DNA of 62,869 bases from the NCBI GenBank assembly GCA_044353165.1, contig JBILCM010000005.1, forward strand, positions 1-62,869, read 5' to 3'. The position numbers were made by a program, and so were the translations under genes. Each line of letters starts with the position of its first letter. Positions within the stretch are counted from its first letter, which is position 1. Shown here piece by piece: positions 43,908-53,246 of this stretch. The stretch comes from JBILCM01 sp044353165 (GTDB taxonomy: Bacteria > Bacillota > Bacilli > Paenibacillales > YIM-B00363). The notes under the pieces are model-generated. The model was not told where the DNA came from and did not search any database. It was given only the letters and a program-made list of their open reading frames with translations.

Positions 43908-44477
43908 ATGTGGATTTATGAAAAAAAGTTGCAGTATCCTGTGCGAGTAAGTAAATGTGATCCCCAAATGGCAAAGTACTTAATGGAGCAATACGGGGGT
44001 GCAGATGGGGAGCTCGCTGCCGCTCTCCGCTACCTTAATCAACGGTACACCATCCCTGAGGAAGTCATCGGGGTACTTACGGATATTGGAACAGAGGAGT
44101 TTGCCCATCTTGAGATGATTGCCACCATGATTTATAAGTTAACCAAAGATGCCACTCCAGAACAATTGCGAGCCGTCGGTCTGGGTGATCATTATGCGAG
44201 TCATGACAAAGCGCTTTTCTATAGCAATGCTTCCGGGGTTCCGTGGACTGCGGCTTACATACAAGCCAAAGGTGACCCTATGGCGGATTTATATGAAGAT
44301 ATTGCTGCCGAAGAGAAAGCACGCGCCACATACCAGTGGCTGATCGATTTAACAGATGATGTGGATCTGCAAGACGGATTGAAATTTTTGCGGGAACGGG
44401 AAGTGATTCATTCGCTGCGTTTTCGCGAATGTGTAGAAATCCTTAAAGCCGATATGTCTACAAAAAAAATATTCTAA
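43908..44477 (+). CDS. cotJC: Spore coat protein CotJC, manganese-catalase family
   Basis: 189 residues, a four-helix ferritin-like protein. Metal-binding Glu and His residues are visible in GADGELAAALRYL, GTEEFAHLEMI, and IAAEEKARATYQW plus REREVIHSLRF. This set of two EH(x) pairs is the dimanganese site of non-haem catalase. It probably protects spores against peroxide. AGAGGAGG precedes the ATG. Last gene of the operon. Confidence 0.95.
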   Translation: MWIYEKKLQYPVRVSKCDPQMAKYLMEQYGGADGELAAALRYLNQRYTIPEEVIGVLTDIGTEEFAHLEMIATMIYKLTKDATPEQLRAVGLGDHYASHDKALFYSNASGVPWTAAYIQAKGDPMADLYEDIAAEEKARATYQWLIDLTDDVDLQDGLKFLREREVIHSLRFRECVEILKADMSTKKIF

Positions 44478-44490
44478 GCCAGCTAGAACC

Positions 44491-44549
44491 AAAAAAAAAA
44501 GGCTGTCTCCTGTGTTAGCTTGCAAGTGCAGCACGCCAGGCAGACAGCC
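44491..44549 (-). terminator. Terminator of ppaC
   Basis: GGCTGTCT...AGACAGCC with an inner imperfect stem; the minus strand continues into a run of ten Ts. It also separates ppaC from the convergent cotJ operon. Confidence 0.85.
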
Positions 44550-44568
44550 ATTCATATGTCGTTATGAT

Positions 44569-45498
44569 TTATTTCGTGAACGTGTCCGTTAATACGGGTA
44601 CGATTTGGGATTTGCGAGAAACGACGCCTTGTAACAACGCTTTATCATCAACAAGGTTCACATTGTAAGCTTGTTCAACGACATCCGTGGAACGTCCGAG
44701 TGCGATGGCCACAGAATTGTTGTTTAATATATCCGTGATCACAAATAGAAATAAATCTAAATTTTTCTCCGCAATGATCGCACGAAGCGCTGCCTTCAAT
44801 TCAGTTTCGCGTGTCAATACATCATTGAATTCAAACACATTCACTTGTGCAATCTCTACTTTCGCATCCCCCATCCGAAATTCTTTAGAGTCGGTTGAGA
44901 TCAATTGTGCGACCGTCTTGTTGCTCACATCAGCCCCTGCTTTCAAGAGGTTTAACCCGTAACTTTGTGCATCGACACCAGCAATCTGAGCCAACTCACG
45001 CGCGGCAGCGACGTCTTCTGCCGTACATGTGGGTGATTTGAATAACAAAGAATCCGAAATAATAGCCGATAACATCAAGCCAGCCATTGTGGGTTCAATA
45101 GCAATTCCATGTTCCTTGTACATCTTCTTTAAGATCGTAGCTGTACACCCTACAGGCTCTGCGCGGTAATATAGCGGCCCACTCGTTTCGAAATTCGCGA
45201 TCCGGTGATGATCGATCACTTCCATAATTTGCACCTGTTCGATATCCGCAGCGCTCTGCTGGCGCTCGTTGTGATCGACAAGGATCACCGATTTACTCTC
45301 GTTCGCTACAGTTTCTACCAAGCGAGGCGCCTCAACATGAAAATAATTTAACGCAAATTGTGTTTCACCGTTCACGTTGCCCAACCGCACCGCTTCTACA
45401 TCGGCACCAAGTTTGGATTTTAAATCAGCATAAACAATGGCAGAGCATACAGAGTCCGTATCTGGATTCTTATGCCCGAAAATCAACGTTGTTCCCAT
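44569..45498 (-). CDS. ppaC: Manganese-dependent inorganic pyrophosphatase (family II)
   Basis: 309 residues, family-typical. DHH-type motifs: GHKNPDTDSVCSA, LVDHNE and EVIDHHRIANF hold the Mn ligands; the C-terminal DHHA2 domain contains the substrate-binding RKSQIVP near the end. It hydrolyses PPi in the cytosol to drive biosynthesis. ATG 45498 follows GATGAGGAG. Confidence 0.96.
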   Translation of the reverse strand: MGTTLIFGHKNPDTDSVCSAIVYADLKSKLGADVEAVRLGNVNGETQFALNYFHVEAPRLVETVANESKSVILVDHNERQQSAADIEQVQIMEVIDHHRIANFETSGPLYYRAEPVGCTATILKKMYKEHGIAIEPTMAGLMLSAIISDSLLFKSPTCTAEDVAAARELAQIAGVDAQSYGLNLLKAGADVSNKTVAQLISTDSKEFRMGDAKVEIAQVNVFEFNDVLTRETELKAALRAIIAEKNLDLFLFVITDILNNNSVAIALGRSTDVVEQAYNVNLVDDKALLQGVVSRKSQIVPVLTDTFTK

Positions 45499-45650
45499 AG
45501 GTTAGCTCCTCATCTTGAGATTTCCATCAAATTATATCGCACGTGGAAAAACACAATCAAGTGATTTCATGGAATGTTTCTCCTTTGCTTTCTTTTTGAC
45601 GCAGAATTCATTATCATCAAGGAAGAGAGGTTTAGGGGGAGGATTCGAAC

Positions 45651-46556
45651 GTGGAAGACATTAGAAAAGCATACGAAACATTGGAACTTCCTGAGGATGC
45701 GACACTTGAACAGGTGGAACGCCAGTATGATATATGGGTGCGCAGAGAGAAAAATCGCAATCGACTAGGTCAAGAGTCACTAGATACGACCCATGCCACA
45801 GATTTTGCGACCATTACCGCCGCTTACCGTTTGATCAAAGCGCATAGACAAGCCGTTGAGGAACTTATCGAACAGGACCATAAGAAACGCAAACCGCCCT
45901 GGATGGAGAAATTCGAATATTTTTGGGAATATTATAAACTGCATACCCTTGGTGCAATTATACTACTTGTAATTATAGGTTCCATTGTGCAAGGCGTGGT
46001 GCAGAATCAGCGGGAGAAAGCCATTGAAGCAGCGCTAGGCCCAGTCGATGTCAATATCTCGATGTTCGGCGCGTATCGGATCATCTCGGAATCCGATGAA
46101 CCGGATTTCACTTCGATGCAACAGCAGATCATCGCTTTGTTACCGGAGTGGAACCGCGTCAAGGTCAATCTCGTCTATTCGCCACAGGAAGCCAAAGACG
46201 AGTTCGATATTGCCATGCAACAGAAAAGCATGATCGCATTAGCGACCGAAAAACCAGATGTTTATATCACGGATCGATGGAATTTTGACCGATTGGCTTA
46301 TCAAGGTTTGTTCCTGCCGTTGACAGATGATGAGGCGGCGTTGCGCGATGCTGTCGGAGAAAGCAATCTCGTCTATGCGAGAACGGAAGAAAATACCCAA
46401 CCTGTCCTCTACGGCATTGATATTACTAAGAGTCGCATCTTCGAGGATATGGTGATCAATGATCAACCGAAAATAATTGCAGTTCGTATCAATGCCGAGA
46501 ATCGCGATAAATCGATTGCTCTGCTGCGTGCACTTGCTCGGAATCTTGGAAAATAA
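45651..46556 (+). CDS. Membrane-anchored J-domain-like protein without HPD
   Basis: 301 residues from GTG 45651, eight bases after GGGGGAGG. Residues 2-65 follow the helical pattern of a J-domain (IRKAYETLELPEDATLEQVERQY ... ITAAYRLI), but the loop that should hold His-Pro-Asp reads REKNRNRLG. A membrane helix spans about 99-117. The remaining 180 residues outside or beyond it are mixed alpha/beta without recognised motifs. Without HPD it should not stimulate DnaK. Similar proteins exist in Paenibacillus under loose DnaJ labels. The function is unknown. Confidence 0.75.
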   Translation: MEDIRKAYETLELPEDATLEQVERQYDIWVRREKNRNRLGQESLDTTHATDFATITAAYRLIKAHRQAVEELIEQDHKKRKPPWMEKFEYFWEYYKLHTLGAIILLVIIGSIVQGVVQNQREKAIEAALGPVDVNISMFGAYRIISESDEPDFTSMQQQIIALLPEWNRVKVNLVYSPQEAKDEFDIAMQQKSMIALATEKPDVYITDRWNFDRLAYQGLFLPLTDDEAALRDAVGESNLVYARTEENTQPVLYGIDITKSRIFEDMVINDQPKIIAVRINAENRDKSIALLRALARNLGK

Positions 46557-46585
46557 TCTGAACTCCCTGAATTCATCACATCTTT

Positions 46586-46624
46586 TAGCGGCCGCATCTT
46601 CAATAAGATGCAGCCGCTATTTTA
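46586..46624. terminator. Terminator between the J-like gene and kdgD
   Basis: TAGCGGC-CGCATCTT, loop CAAT, AAGATGC-A-GCCGCTA, then TTTTATT. It can work for both convergent genes. Confidence 0.85.
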
Positions 46625-46631
46625 TTCACTA

Positions 46632-47540
46632 TTAGGGTGCAGGGTAATGATCTAACACGCGCGTGATAATACCCTCTAGTTGTTTATAGTGTTCTTTCTC
46701 CACTTCAATTAAGGGGGCACGCACGGAGGAGCCTACCGGTAATCCGACGATTTCCATACCCGCCTTGATCAACGAAACTGCATATCCCTTCCGTTGTTTG
46801 CGAATTCGGTGAATCGGTAACAAACAGATTTCATACAACTGTTGAATCAAAGGTTCATTGCATTCCAACAACGCTTGGTAAAATAGGCGTGAAATGTGCG
46901 GCAAGTAATTCGACATGGCCGAGGAGTAACTTTGAAACCCAAGCGACTTATAGATCGGCATCGTCACTTCCGCGAACGGCATGCCGTTCATCCAATTGAG
47001 TCGTGCTCCAATCACCCTCGTTAATTCCGTATTCAGTTCAATATTCCCATGACCGTCCTTAAAACCCACCACTTGTGGAAGTTCACACAATCGACTTACC
47101 GTATCTACAGCGAAAACGGCATTATCGCGCTGGTAGATGATACTGGCTAAACTTGAAGATGCAATAATGGTTTTGTAATAACGATAGAGACCTTCTTGTT
47201 CAGGCTCAATCAAATAGGGAGGAAGGATGAGCAGACCATCTGCGCCCTTCTTGGCGGCGATGCCGGCAAGTTGCTGTGCATGGATGATGTTCCCACCTGT
47301 CCCCACAAATACAGGCACCTTATGGTTCACAGCGGATACCGCACAATCCACCATCCATTCGTATTCTGCAACATCAAGGGACTGGAATTCACTGGACCCT
47401 GCGCAAACGAAAATAGCATCGAGCCCGGACTGCACCAGGTATTGAATGTTCGTCACAAATGCAATCTCGTCGAGTCGACCTTGTTGATTGTAAGGCGCGA
47501 TCGGAAAGCCTAGGATGCCTCTCATTGTGATGGACTTCAT
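46632..47540 (-). CDS. kdgD: 5-dehydro-4-deoxyglucarate dehydratase
   Basis: 302 residues, DapA/NAL-type aldolase barrel. The Schiff-base lysine is K161 in VGFKDGHGNIE, the wording typical of KDG dehydratase, and FVCAGSSEFQSL corresponds to its substrate loop. The enzyme converts 5-dehydro-4-deoxyglucarate to 2,5-dioxopentanoate, releasing water and CO2. Glucarate dehydratase, which makes its substrate, is encoded 1 kb away. The two flank an AraC regulator, so the three form one glucarate module. ATG 47540 follows AAAGGCAGG. Confidence 0.87.
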   Translation of the reverse strand: MKSITMRGILGFPIAPYNQQGRLDEIAFVTNIQYLVQSGLDAIFVCAGSSEFQSLDVAEYEWMVDCAVSAVNHKVPVFVGTGGNIIHAQQLAGIAAKKGADGLLILPPYLIEPEQEGLYRYYKTIIASSSLASIIYQRDNAVFAVDTVSRLCELPQVVGFKDGHGNIELNTELTRVIGARLNWMNGMPFAEVTMPIYKSLGFQSYSSAMSNYLPHISRLFYQALLECNEPLIQQLYEICLLPIHRIRKQRKGYAVSLIKAGMEIVGLPVGSSVRAPLIEVEKEHYKQLEGIITRVLDHYPAP

Positions 47541-47543
47541 ATA

Positions 47544-47570
47544 TTGTAAAACCTGCCTTTCTGATATAAT
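47544..47570 (+). promoter_or_regulatory. Promoter of the glucarate-module AraC gene
   Basis: TTGTAA (47544-47549), a short 15-base spacer and a perfect TATAAT (47565-47570) in the 68-base gap between the divergent kdgD and araC-like genes. Confidence 0.4.
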
Positions 47571-47608
47571 TTGATAAACAGAACCATCATTGTTCGAGGA
47601 GGAGCGTC

Positions 47609-48577
47609 ATGCTGCCGAGCCTGCAAATTATTCAGCAAAGCTGTCTATATCTGAACCAATTTGCTACACGTCTGTCTTTGACACCTTCCTCTTACATCGT
47701 GCACTACTGGGGAGGTAAACCTGAACATTACGGAAATATAGACCATTCTCACTCATTTCTTGAAGTTTGTTATGTCTTGGATGGTGAGGGATCTTATACT
47801 CGGAACGGCATGCGTTACGTTCTCAAACGGGGCACGCTCTATGCTACCAGTCCAGGGCATCGGCACCATCTGGAAAGCAACGAAGGGTTGTTGTTATTGT
47901 TTGTGGCCTTCGAGATCGACAAGCGTGCAACGCATTCGGATACGGTCAAACGTTATGAATCGCTGTGCAAGCAAGAGCAATTGTTTATTCCGGATGCATC
48001 CGGTTCACCAGTCGTACACCTGTGGATGTCCCTTCTTCTGTTGTCAGGAAAATCTGATCGACCTGACCCCATCATCATTGAGCGAATCGCCCACACCTTG
48101 TTAACATGCGCCTTAGCGTTGTTCGATGCACAACATGGCACATTGTTAACGGATTCTTCCTGCCCTCTCATCCCAGCGAAAGTTACACTCACGGATGCCA
48201 TGGCGTTCATTCAACGCCATCTATCCGAGAAATTGACGCTCAAAGAAGTGGCCCAACATTTGTATGTATCCGAACGACACTTGTCTCGACTGTTATCCGA
48301 GTCGCTCGGTCAATCGTTCTCAGCTTGGGTGCGTACAGAGCGTATTCGCACAGCCGCTTACTTATTAGCGTATACGGACAAGAATTTGATAACGATTGCC
48401 GAAGAGACCGGATTTGAAACCCCAAGTTATTTCCATCGCGTGTTCAGCCAAACGTTGCGCATGACCCCCGGTCAATTCAGAAGAATGATCGCATCCCGAG
48501 AAAACAACACACAAGAAACCCTGCATTCATTCCTTGATCTCCTCGTAGCCAGGCACAAAAACCGCGTTACGATCTGA
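47609..48577 (+). CDS. AraC-family regulator of the glucarate module
   Basis: 322 residues, N-terminal cupin (about 35-110, HYGNIDHSHSFLEVCYVL) plus two helix-turn-helix units at about 200-295 (LTLKEVAQHLYVSERHLSRLL, ITIAEETGFETPSYFHRVF). The arrangement is that of sugar-sensing activators. It is divergent from kdgD and convergent with gudD, with which it overlaps by 11 bases. Control of the two dehydratases by glucarate is inference from position. Confidence 0.87.
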   Translation: MLPSLQIIQQSCLYLNQFATRLSLTPSSYIVHYWGGKPEHYGNIDHSHSFLEVCYVLDGEGSYTRNGMRYVLKRGTLYATSPGHRHHLESNEGLLLLFVAFEIDKRATHSDTVKRYESLCKQEQLFIPDASGSPVVHLWMSLLLLSGKSDRPDPIIIERIAHTLLTCALALFDAQHGTLLTDSSCPLIPAKVTLTDAMAFIQRHLSEKLTLKEVAQHLYVSERHLSRLLSESLGQSFSAWVRTERIRTAAYLLAYTDKNLITIAEETGFETPSYFHRVFSQTLRMTPGQFRRMIASRENNTQETLHSFLDLLVARHKNRVTI

Positions 48578-49916
48578 CCATACAAGGACGCTTCGGGTCG
48601 AATGTCCATCCGGGTATAACATATTGCATAGCAACTGCATCGTTCCTCGCACCCAAACCCATCGAAAGATAAAGCCGGTGCGCATGTTCGATGGCATCCA
48701 TATCGACTTCAATGCCGAGTCCCGGTTTTTCGGGGAGGGTAATGGAACCGTTGATAATCTGGAATGGTTGTTTCGTCAGCCGCTGTCCGTCTTGCCAAAT
48801 CCAGTGCGTATCGATGGCCGTGATTTTCCCCGGCGCTGCCGCAGCCACATGAGTGAACATGGCAAGCGAGATATCATAATGGTTATTCGAGTGCGATCCC
48901 CATGTTAGACCACGATCACGGCACATCTGTGCGACACGAACAGAGCCTTGCATCGTCCAAAAATGGGGATCAGCAAGCGGGATATCTACGGCATGTAATT
49001 GGAAAGCATGCCCCAACTCGCGCCAATCACAAGCAACCATATTCGTAGCGGTGGGCAAGCCTGTGGCGCGTCTGAATTCGGCCAAAATTTCTCGGCCGGA
49101 GTAACCGCCTTCTGCGCCGCACGGGTCTTCAGCATAGGCTAGCACATGCCCTTGGTGGTTGCACCATTCGATCGCTTGTTGGAGTGACCAAGCACCGTTC
49201 GGATCGAGCGTAATTCTCGCATCCGGAAATCTTGCAGCAAGCGCACGAACTGCCTCCATCTCCAATTCACCATGCAGGACGCCACCTTTGAGCTTAAAGT
49301 CTGCAAAGCCATACCGTGCTTGCGCGGCTTGAGCAAGGCGGACAATTGAAGTTGCATTCATCGCTTCCTCATTACGCAAACGAAACCAATCATCCTTGGC
49401 GCCCCGCTCTTCACGATAGCGAAGGTCCGTCTTCTGTCTGTCTCCAATGTAGAATAAATATCCCAGCACGGGAATCATACTTCGCTGGCGCCCTTCACCG
49501 AGTAAATCTGCGACGGGGACACCCAGGTGCTGACCTAATAAATCCAGCATGGCGCTCTCTACTGCGGTCATGGCGTGAATCGTCACGCGGAGGTCGAACG
49601 TCTGCAACCCTCGTCCATGGGCATCTCGATCCGAAAATTGCTGCTTCATCGAGGCTAACACCTGAAGATATGCGCCTATCGATTGACCCATGATAAGCGA
49701 TTTGGCCTCCTCTAATGTCTGACGAATCGCTTCGCCTCCCGGCACCTCTCCTGCACCTATATGACCCGAATTGTCTTGCATGATCACCACATTCCGTGTG
49801 AAATAAGGTCCGTGGGCCCCGCTTAGATTGAGCAACATACTGTCTTCACCCGCCACAGGAATCACCTTCATATCCACCACATATGGCGCTTGACGATAGT
49901 CAACTTGGCTCACCAT
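48567..49916 (-). CDS. gudD: Glucarate dehydratase
   Basis: 449 residues from ATG 49916, behind GCGAGGTGAGA; the longer frame to 49991 runs into the upstream terminator. Enolase superfamily: the catalytic Lys pair is in DFKLKGG, metal ligands in LDPNGAW, EDPCG and ATNM, and the general base His in WGSHSNNHYDIS. It dehydrates D-glucarate (and L-idarate) to 5-dehydro-4-deoxyglucarate, used next by kdgD. No glucarate transporter is visible close by. Confidence 0.92.
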   Translation of the reverse strand: MVSQVDYRQAPYVVDMKVIPVAGEDSMLLNLSGAHGPYFTRNVVIMQDNSGHIGAGEVPGGEAIRQTLEEAKSLIMGQSIGAYLQVLASMKQQFSDRDAHGRGLQTFDLRVTIHAMTAVESAMLDLLGQHLGVPVADLLGEGRQRSMIPVLGYLFYIGDRQKTDLRYREERGAKDDWFRLRNEEAMNATSIVRLAQAAQARYGFADFKLKGGVLHGELEMEAVRALAARFPDARITLDPNGAWSLQQAIEWCNHQGHVLAYAEDPCGAEGGYSGREILAEFRRATGLPTATNMVACDWRELGHAFQLHAVDIPLADPHFWTMQGSVRVAQMCRDRGLTWGSHSNNHYDISLAMFTHVAAAAPGKITAIDTHWIWQDGQRLTKQPFQIINGSITLPEKPGLGIEVDMDAIEHAHRLYLSMGLGARNDAVAMQYVIPGWTFDPKRPCMVRS

Positions 49917-49944
49917 TCTCACCTCGCAAAGTCTTTCTCGCAAG

Positions 49945-49982
49945 AGAAAAGAGCGTATGCACTGGATGCTCATTACGCTCTT
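49945..49982 (-). terminator. Terminator between the GH29 gene and gudD
   Basis: AAGAGCGTA and TACGCTCTT arms (49949-49957 and 49974-49982), followed on the minus strand by TTCTC. It ends the fucosidase transcript before gudD. Confidence 0.65.
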
Positions 49983-50056
49983 CTCCTGCACTACCTATTA
50001 ATTTACCGTGAACGCCGATCTCATGTCATTGCACTTTGATGCCATAATTATATACT

Positions 50057-51328
50057 TTATTCCGTTACATCATCGCCGAATTCCAACTTGATAACCATCA
50101 CTTCATCATGAATCTCATTCACGGGAACGTTCTTGATCCGCAAATAGGCTCGCTCTTGCCAATACCATGGCAGATGGTCGACACTCGTCTCCAGCTCTCG
50201 GCCATCGTTAAGCAATACCGCACGTTGCGGCAATACAGAGAGCGGCTTCAAGACGATCGCCGAACTTTGCAAATCTCGATATACATGAACATAGACGGTA
50301 TTTTCCTTGCGTGTTAGGAGGACATGGTCGCGAAATACGCGCCGCTTCAAATCATCAGCGGATTCAATCTCGTCCTTCCCACCCATATATGACGCAGGTT
50401 CAGTGCCTATGAAAGATTCGCGAATATTGTTGTACCACCGGCCAATACGCTGTAACGTCTCCACGTTCTCTACAGTGATGGTTCCATCTGGTTTCGGTCC
50501 GACATTGAGCAAATAATTGCCGCCCATCGCCATTATTTTATCGATACTCTGCATCAAAAACTTATTCGAATAATAATCTTCATCTACACGGTATCCCCAA
50601 CTTTCACGGCCAAGCGACTGATTGCCTTCCGTTGGTGTTAGGAATGCTCCCCCTTCGGGAACGTGGCGCTCTGGCGTGCTGTAATCCCCCTTGTCCGGTC
50701 CGCGGTTATTGATGAGAATGCCCGGTTGCAACGAGCGGACCAATTCATTCAGTGATGGATTCATATACTCAGCCACGTTCACATCCCAGAACAGTTGATA
50801 GATGGGACCATATTGGGTGAGCAACTCACGAATTTGCTTCGTCACATACTCATAGTAGAGATCTAGGTCGGGTTGGTCACCTGGTCTAGGACCGAACATC
50901 TCATGGTGACGACCTTTGTTCGGATAATTCGGGTGATGCCAATCGGGGCAAGAGTAATATAAACCGAGCGGGAAATTGCGCTTGTGACAAGCTTCAGCCA
51001 ACATCGCGAGTACGTCTTTCCCATAAGGCGTGTTCGTAATTTTGTATTCCGTGTGTGCAGAATCCCACATACAGAATCCATCATGGTGTTTGGTCGTAAA
51101 GCAGAGGTATTGCATTCCCGCTTCCTGCGCGAGATCAAGCCAGGCATCCGGATCGAATTTCACCGGATTAAACTCATGCATCAGTTTCTCGTAATCCTTA
51201 CGCTTGACTTTCCCCCGCCACAAAATTTGTTCATGCCATGCCGGTATCGCGTACAAGCCCCAATGGACGAACATCCCAAACCGCAAATCAAAAAAACGGT
51301 CACGCGCATCATGAAATCTTGGAATCAT
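50057..51328 (-). CDS. Alpha-L-fucosidase, glycoside hydrolase family 29
   Basis: 423 residues, no signal peptide, so it acts on imported oligosaccharides. GH29 marks: FGMFVHWGLYAIPAWHEQ, YLCFTTKHHDGFCMWDS, and the nucleophile region YGPIYQLFWDVNV, where the Asp is the likely nucleophile. WGYRVDEDYYS and GGNYLLNVGPKPDG are also typical. It removes terminal alpha-L-fucose. A strong AAGGAGGA site precedes the ATG. The AraC gene starts 117 bases away in the other direction and is its probable regulator. Confidence 0.92.
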   Translation of the reverse strand: MIPRFHDARDRFFDLRFGMFVHWGLYAIPAWHEQILWRGKVKRKDYEKLMHEFNPVKFDPDAWLDLAQEAGMQYLCFTTKHHDGFCMWDSAHTEYKITNTPYGKDVLAMLAEACHKRNFPLGLYYSCPDWHHPNYPNKGRHHEMFGPRPGDQPDLDLYYEYVTKQIRELLTQYGPIYQLFWDVNVAEYMNPSLNELVRSLQPGILINNRGPDKGDYSTPERHVPEGGAFLTPTEGNQSLGRESWGYRVDEDYYSNKFLMQSIDKIMAMGGNYLLNVGPKPDGTITVENVETLQRIGRWYNNIRESFIGTEPASYMGGKDEIESADDLKRRVFRDHVLLTRKENTVYVHVYRDLQSSAIVLKPLSVLPQRAVLLNDGRELETSVDHLPWYWQERAYLRIKNVPVNEIHDEVMVIKLEFGDDVTE

Positions 51329-51444
51329 GGTGAATCCTCCTTATGATTATTGCATCTTCTATCATCTTAGCGTGGGGGATTTACAGGAAAGAACCGATTT
51401 GCTAAGCTAAATGTAGTGAATCTTAACTATATTTATAATAAAAG

Positions 51445-52272
51445 GTGAGCACAACGAAAACACAGATTGTTGATGTCGAATCCGTACGTAACGTCATGGC
51501 TCAAATTCAAGTCGATGTCATCATCGCGAACGTGCAGACCGTGGACACCCATTGGCGAAGAGAACATTATGTGCACAATTTCAACCGTATGTATTTCATC
51601 TTGGGCGGAGAAGGCCAGATCGAAGTGGATGGCGTCACCATGTATCCGTTACCCGGACAGCTTGTTGTGATGCCCTGCCATATCCGTCAATCGTATGCGA
51701 CGGTGAATAATAATCCATTCCATAAGTATTGGTGTCATTTCACGGCGAGGGTTGGCTCCAGGGATCTTTTTGAAATGTACCGCTTCCCTGTTTGTATCGA
51801 TGTGCCGAATCCGTCTGAAATCGAACATGCTTTCAAACGGATGATCAACCATATGCAGCATCGCTCACCCGCTTCCATCCTGCATGTGCGTTCATCGATG
51901 TTGCACTGTCTCGGCATCTACATCGAAGCCTGTTTACAACACATGTTGATGCATTCACCTTCGTCTGTTCGTATGCACCGCGTCATCCAGTACATTGAAG
52001 AGCATCTCCATGAAAAAATAACCGTCGATGCGCTCGCCGGTCTCGTTCACTATCACCCGAATTATTTTATTAAGGCGTTCCGCACCGTATTTGGGTGTTC
52101 GCCGATTCAATACATTCAGCGGCTTCGGCTGGAGAAAGCGCGGCAGTTACTCAGCACCGACCTGCCCATCGGCTCCATCGCCCATGCTGTCGGGATCGAG
52201 AGACACAATTTCTCCTCGATGTTCAAGAGTTACACCGGTTTCTCCCCGCGTAATTTTCGTAAATTGCTGTAA
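51445..52272 (+). CDS. AraC-family regulator of the fucosidase module
   Basis: 275 residues from GTG 51445; no good site is seen, and ATG 51496 is an alternative start. A cupin sensor domain (about 20-105, HNFNRMYFILGGEGQIEVDG) is followed by a double helix-turn-helix (about 175-275, ITVDALAGLVHYHPNYFIKAF, IGSIAHAVGIERHNFSSMF). It is placed between the divergent GH29 gene and the convergent DUF6807 gene, with a 9-base gap to the latter. Confidence 0.86.
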   Translation: MSTTKTQIVDVESVRNVMAQIQVDVIIANVQTVDTHWRREHYVHNFNRMYFILGGEGQIEVDGVTMYPLPGQLVVMPCHIRQSYATVNNNPFHKYWCHFTARVGSRDLFEMYRFPVCIDVPNPSEIEHAFKRMINHMQHRSPASILHVRSSMLHCLGIYIEACLQHMLMHSPSSVRMHRVIQYIEEHLHEKITVDALAGLVHYHPNYFIKAFRTVFGCSPIQYIQRLRLEKARQLLSTDLPIGSIAHAVGIERHNFSSMFKSYTGFSPRNFRKLL

Positions 52273-52280
52273 CACGGCTC

Positions 52281-53171
52281 TCATTCAGCAGCGTCCATCG
52301 TCTCGTGCATGTAGGTCGCATAAGCTTGTTCAATCTGTTCCTTGGTCAGCACATCATCATGGACATAAGCCCCATATCGCAACCTGAATTGCTGACCCGA
52401 CATGAGTGTCATCGGTTGATCATACAAGAAAGCCGCATTGAGAAACTGTAACTCGGGGTGATCCGCAACATAGAAAGCAGAAAGGGAACGCAAATTCTTG
52501 GGGTGCTGGAATATCGTTAATCCCCCGTGGCGATTCACCCCGCCATCAAGCGGGCCAGAATAATCACACCACGAGGCAGGAATCCCGTGCGTAGTAGCGA
52601 CATCCACACCTGTAGAGGCGTTCATTATTTTTCCTCCCCTGAGACTACGCACCGCTCGATATGAGAATCCCGCGTACCCACCCCAAGAAAATACAGCAGG
52701 ATCCGTTCGATCGAAAAGCAGAGCACGGTTCGTGCTGTTGGTGAATGTGGATTCCCAGTCGATTCGATAAGCGCTTGGACTGTGAGCGGCATGGACGATG
52801 ATACGCCTCTGTTCTTTCAACAGCTGTTCCCCATCGCTTACTTTCTCCCAATGCAATGTTTGTTCTATCGTACACCTTCCCCGCTGTAAGATCACATGCG
52901 GTGAATCTACGGTTACTGTTCGTCCCGTCTGCTCAGCAAGCCCTTGATCTTCCCAAAAATTGATGCCGTCCACCATTTTCCAAGTGAAATAAAGGCCGTG
53001 ATGCCAAGGATGATCATACGGTTGATCGATCGTTAACGTGTGGCCTTGCATCGTGTGAACGGGGTGAAAGTAACTTTTGTACTTATCCTGGTTATAATGA
53101 TACGTCAGAACGTGCTGCATTCCTTGATACAACGTCACGGTCTGATCCTCATTGAGATGAAAATTAAGCAT
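52281..53171 (-). CDS. DUF6807 / PmoA-family protein
   Basis: 296 residues from ATG 53171, behind AAAGGGTCCCT. YDHPWHHGLYFTWKMVDGINFW is the centre of the DUF6807 family, often named PmoA after a misleading similarity to methane oxygenase. These beta-rich proteins occur in sugar-utilisation loci and probably act on carbohydrates, but no activity is firmly known. No signal peptide is present. It is read towards the AraC gene, away from the glycosyltransferases. Confidence 0.8.
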   Translation of the reverse strand: MLNFHLNEDQTVTLYQGMQHVLTYHYNQDKYKSYFHPVHTMQGHTLTIDQPYDHPWHHGLYFTWKMVDGINFWEDQGLAEQTGRTVTVDSPHVILQRGRCTIEQTLHWEKVSDGEQLLKEQRRIIVHAAHSPSAYRIDWESTFTNSTNRALLFDRTDPAVFSWGGYAGFSYRAVRSLRGGKIMNASTGVDVATTHGIPASWCDYSGPLDGGVNRHGGLTIFQHPKNLRSLSAFYVADHPELQFLNAAFLYDQPMTLMSGQQFRLRYGAYVHDDVLTKEQIEQAYATYMHETMDAAE

Positions 53172-53246
53172 AGGGACCCTTTCGCCAAAAGCAGATTTGC
53201 TTCGATTGTAGCATAGCGGAGAAGACAATAAAATGATACCGATCAC

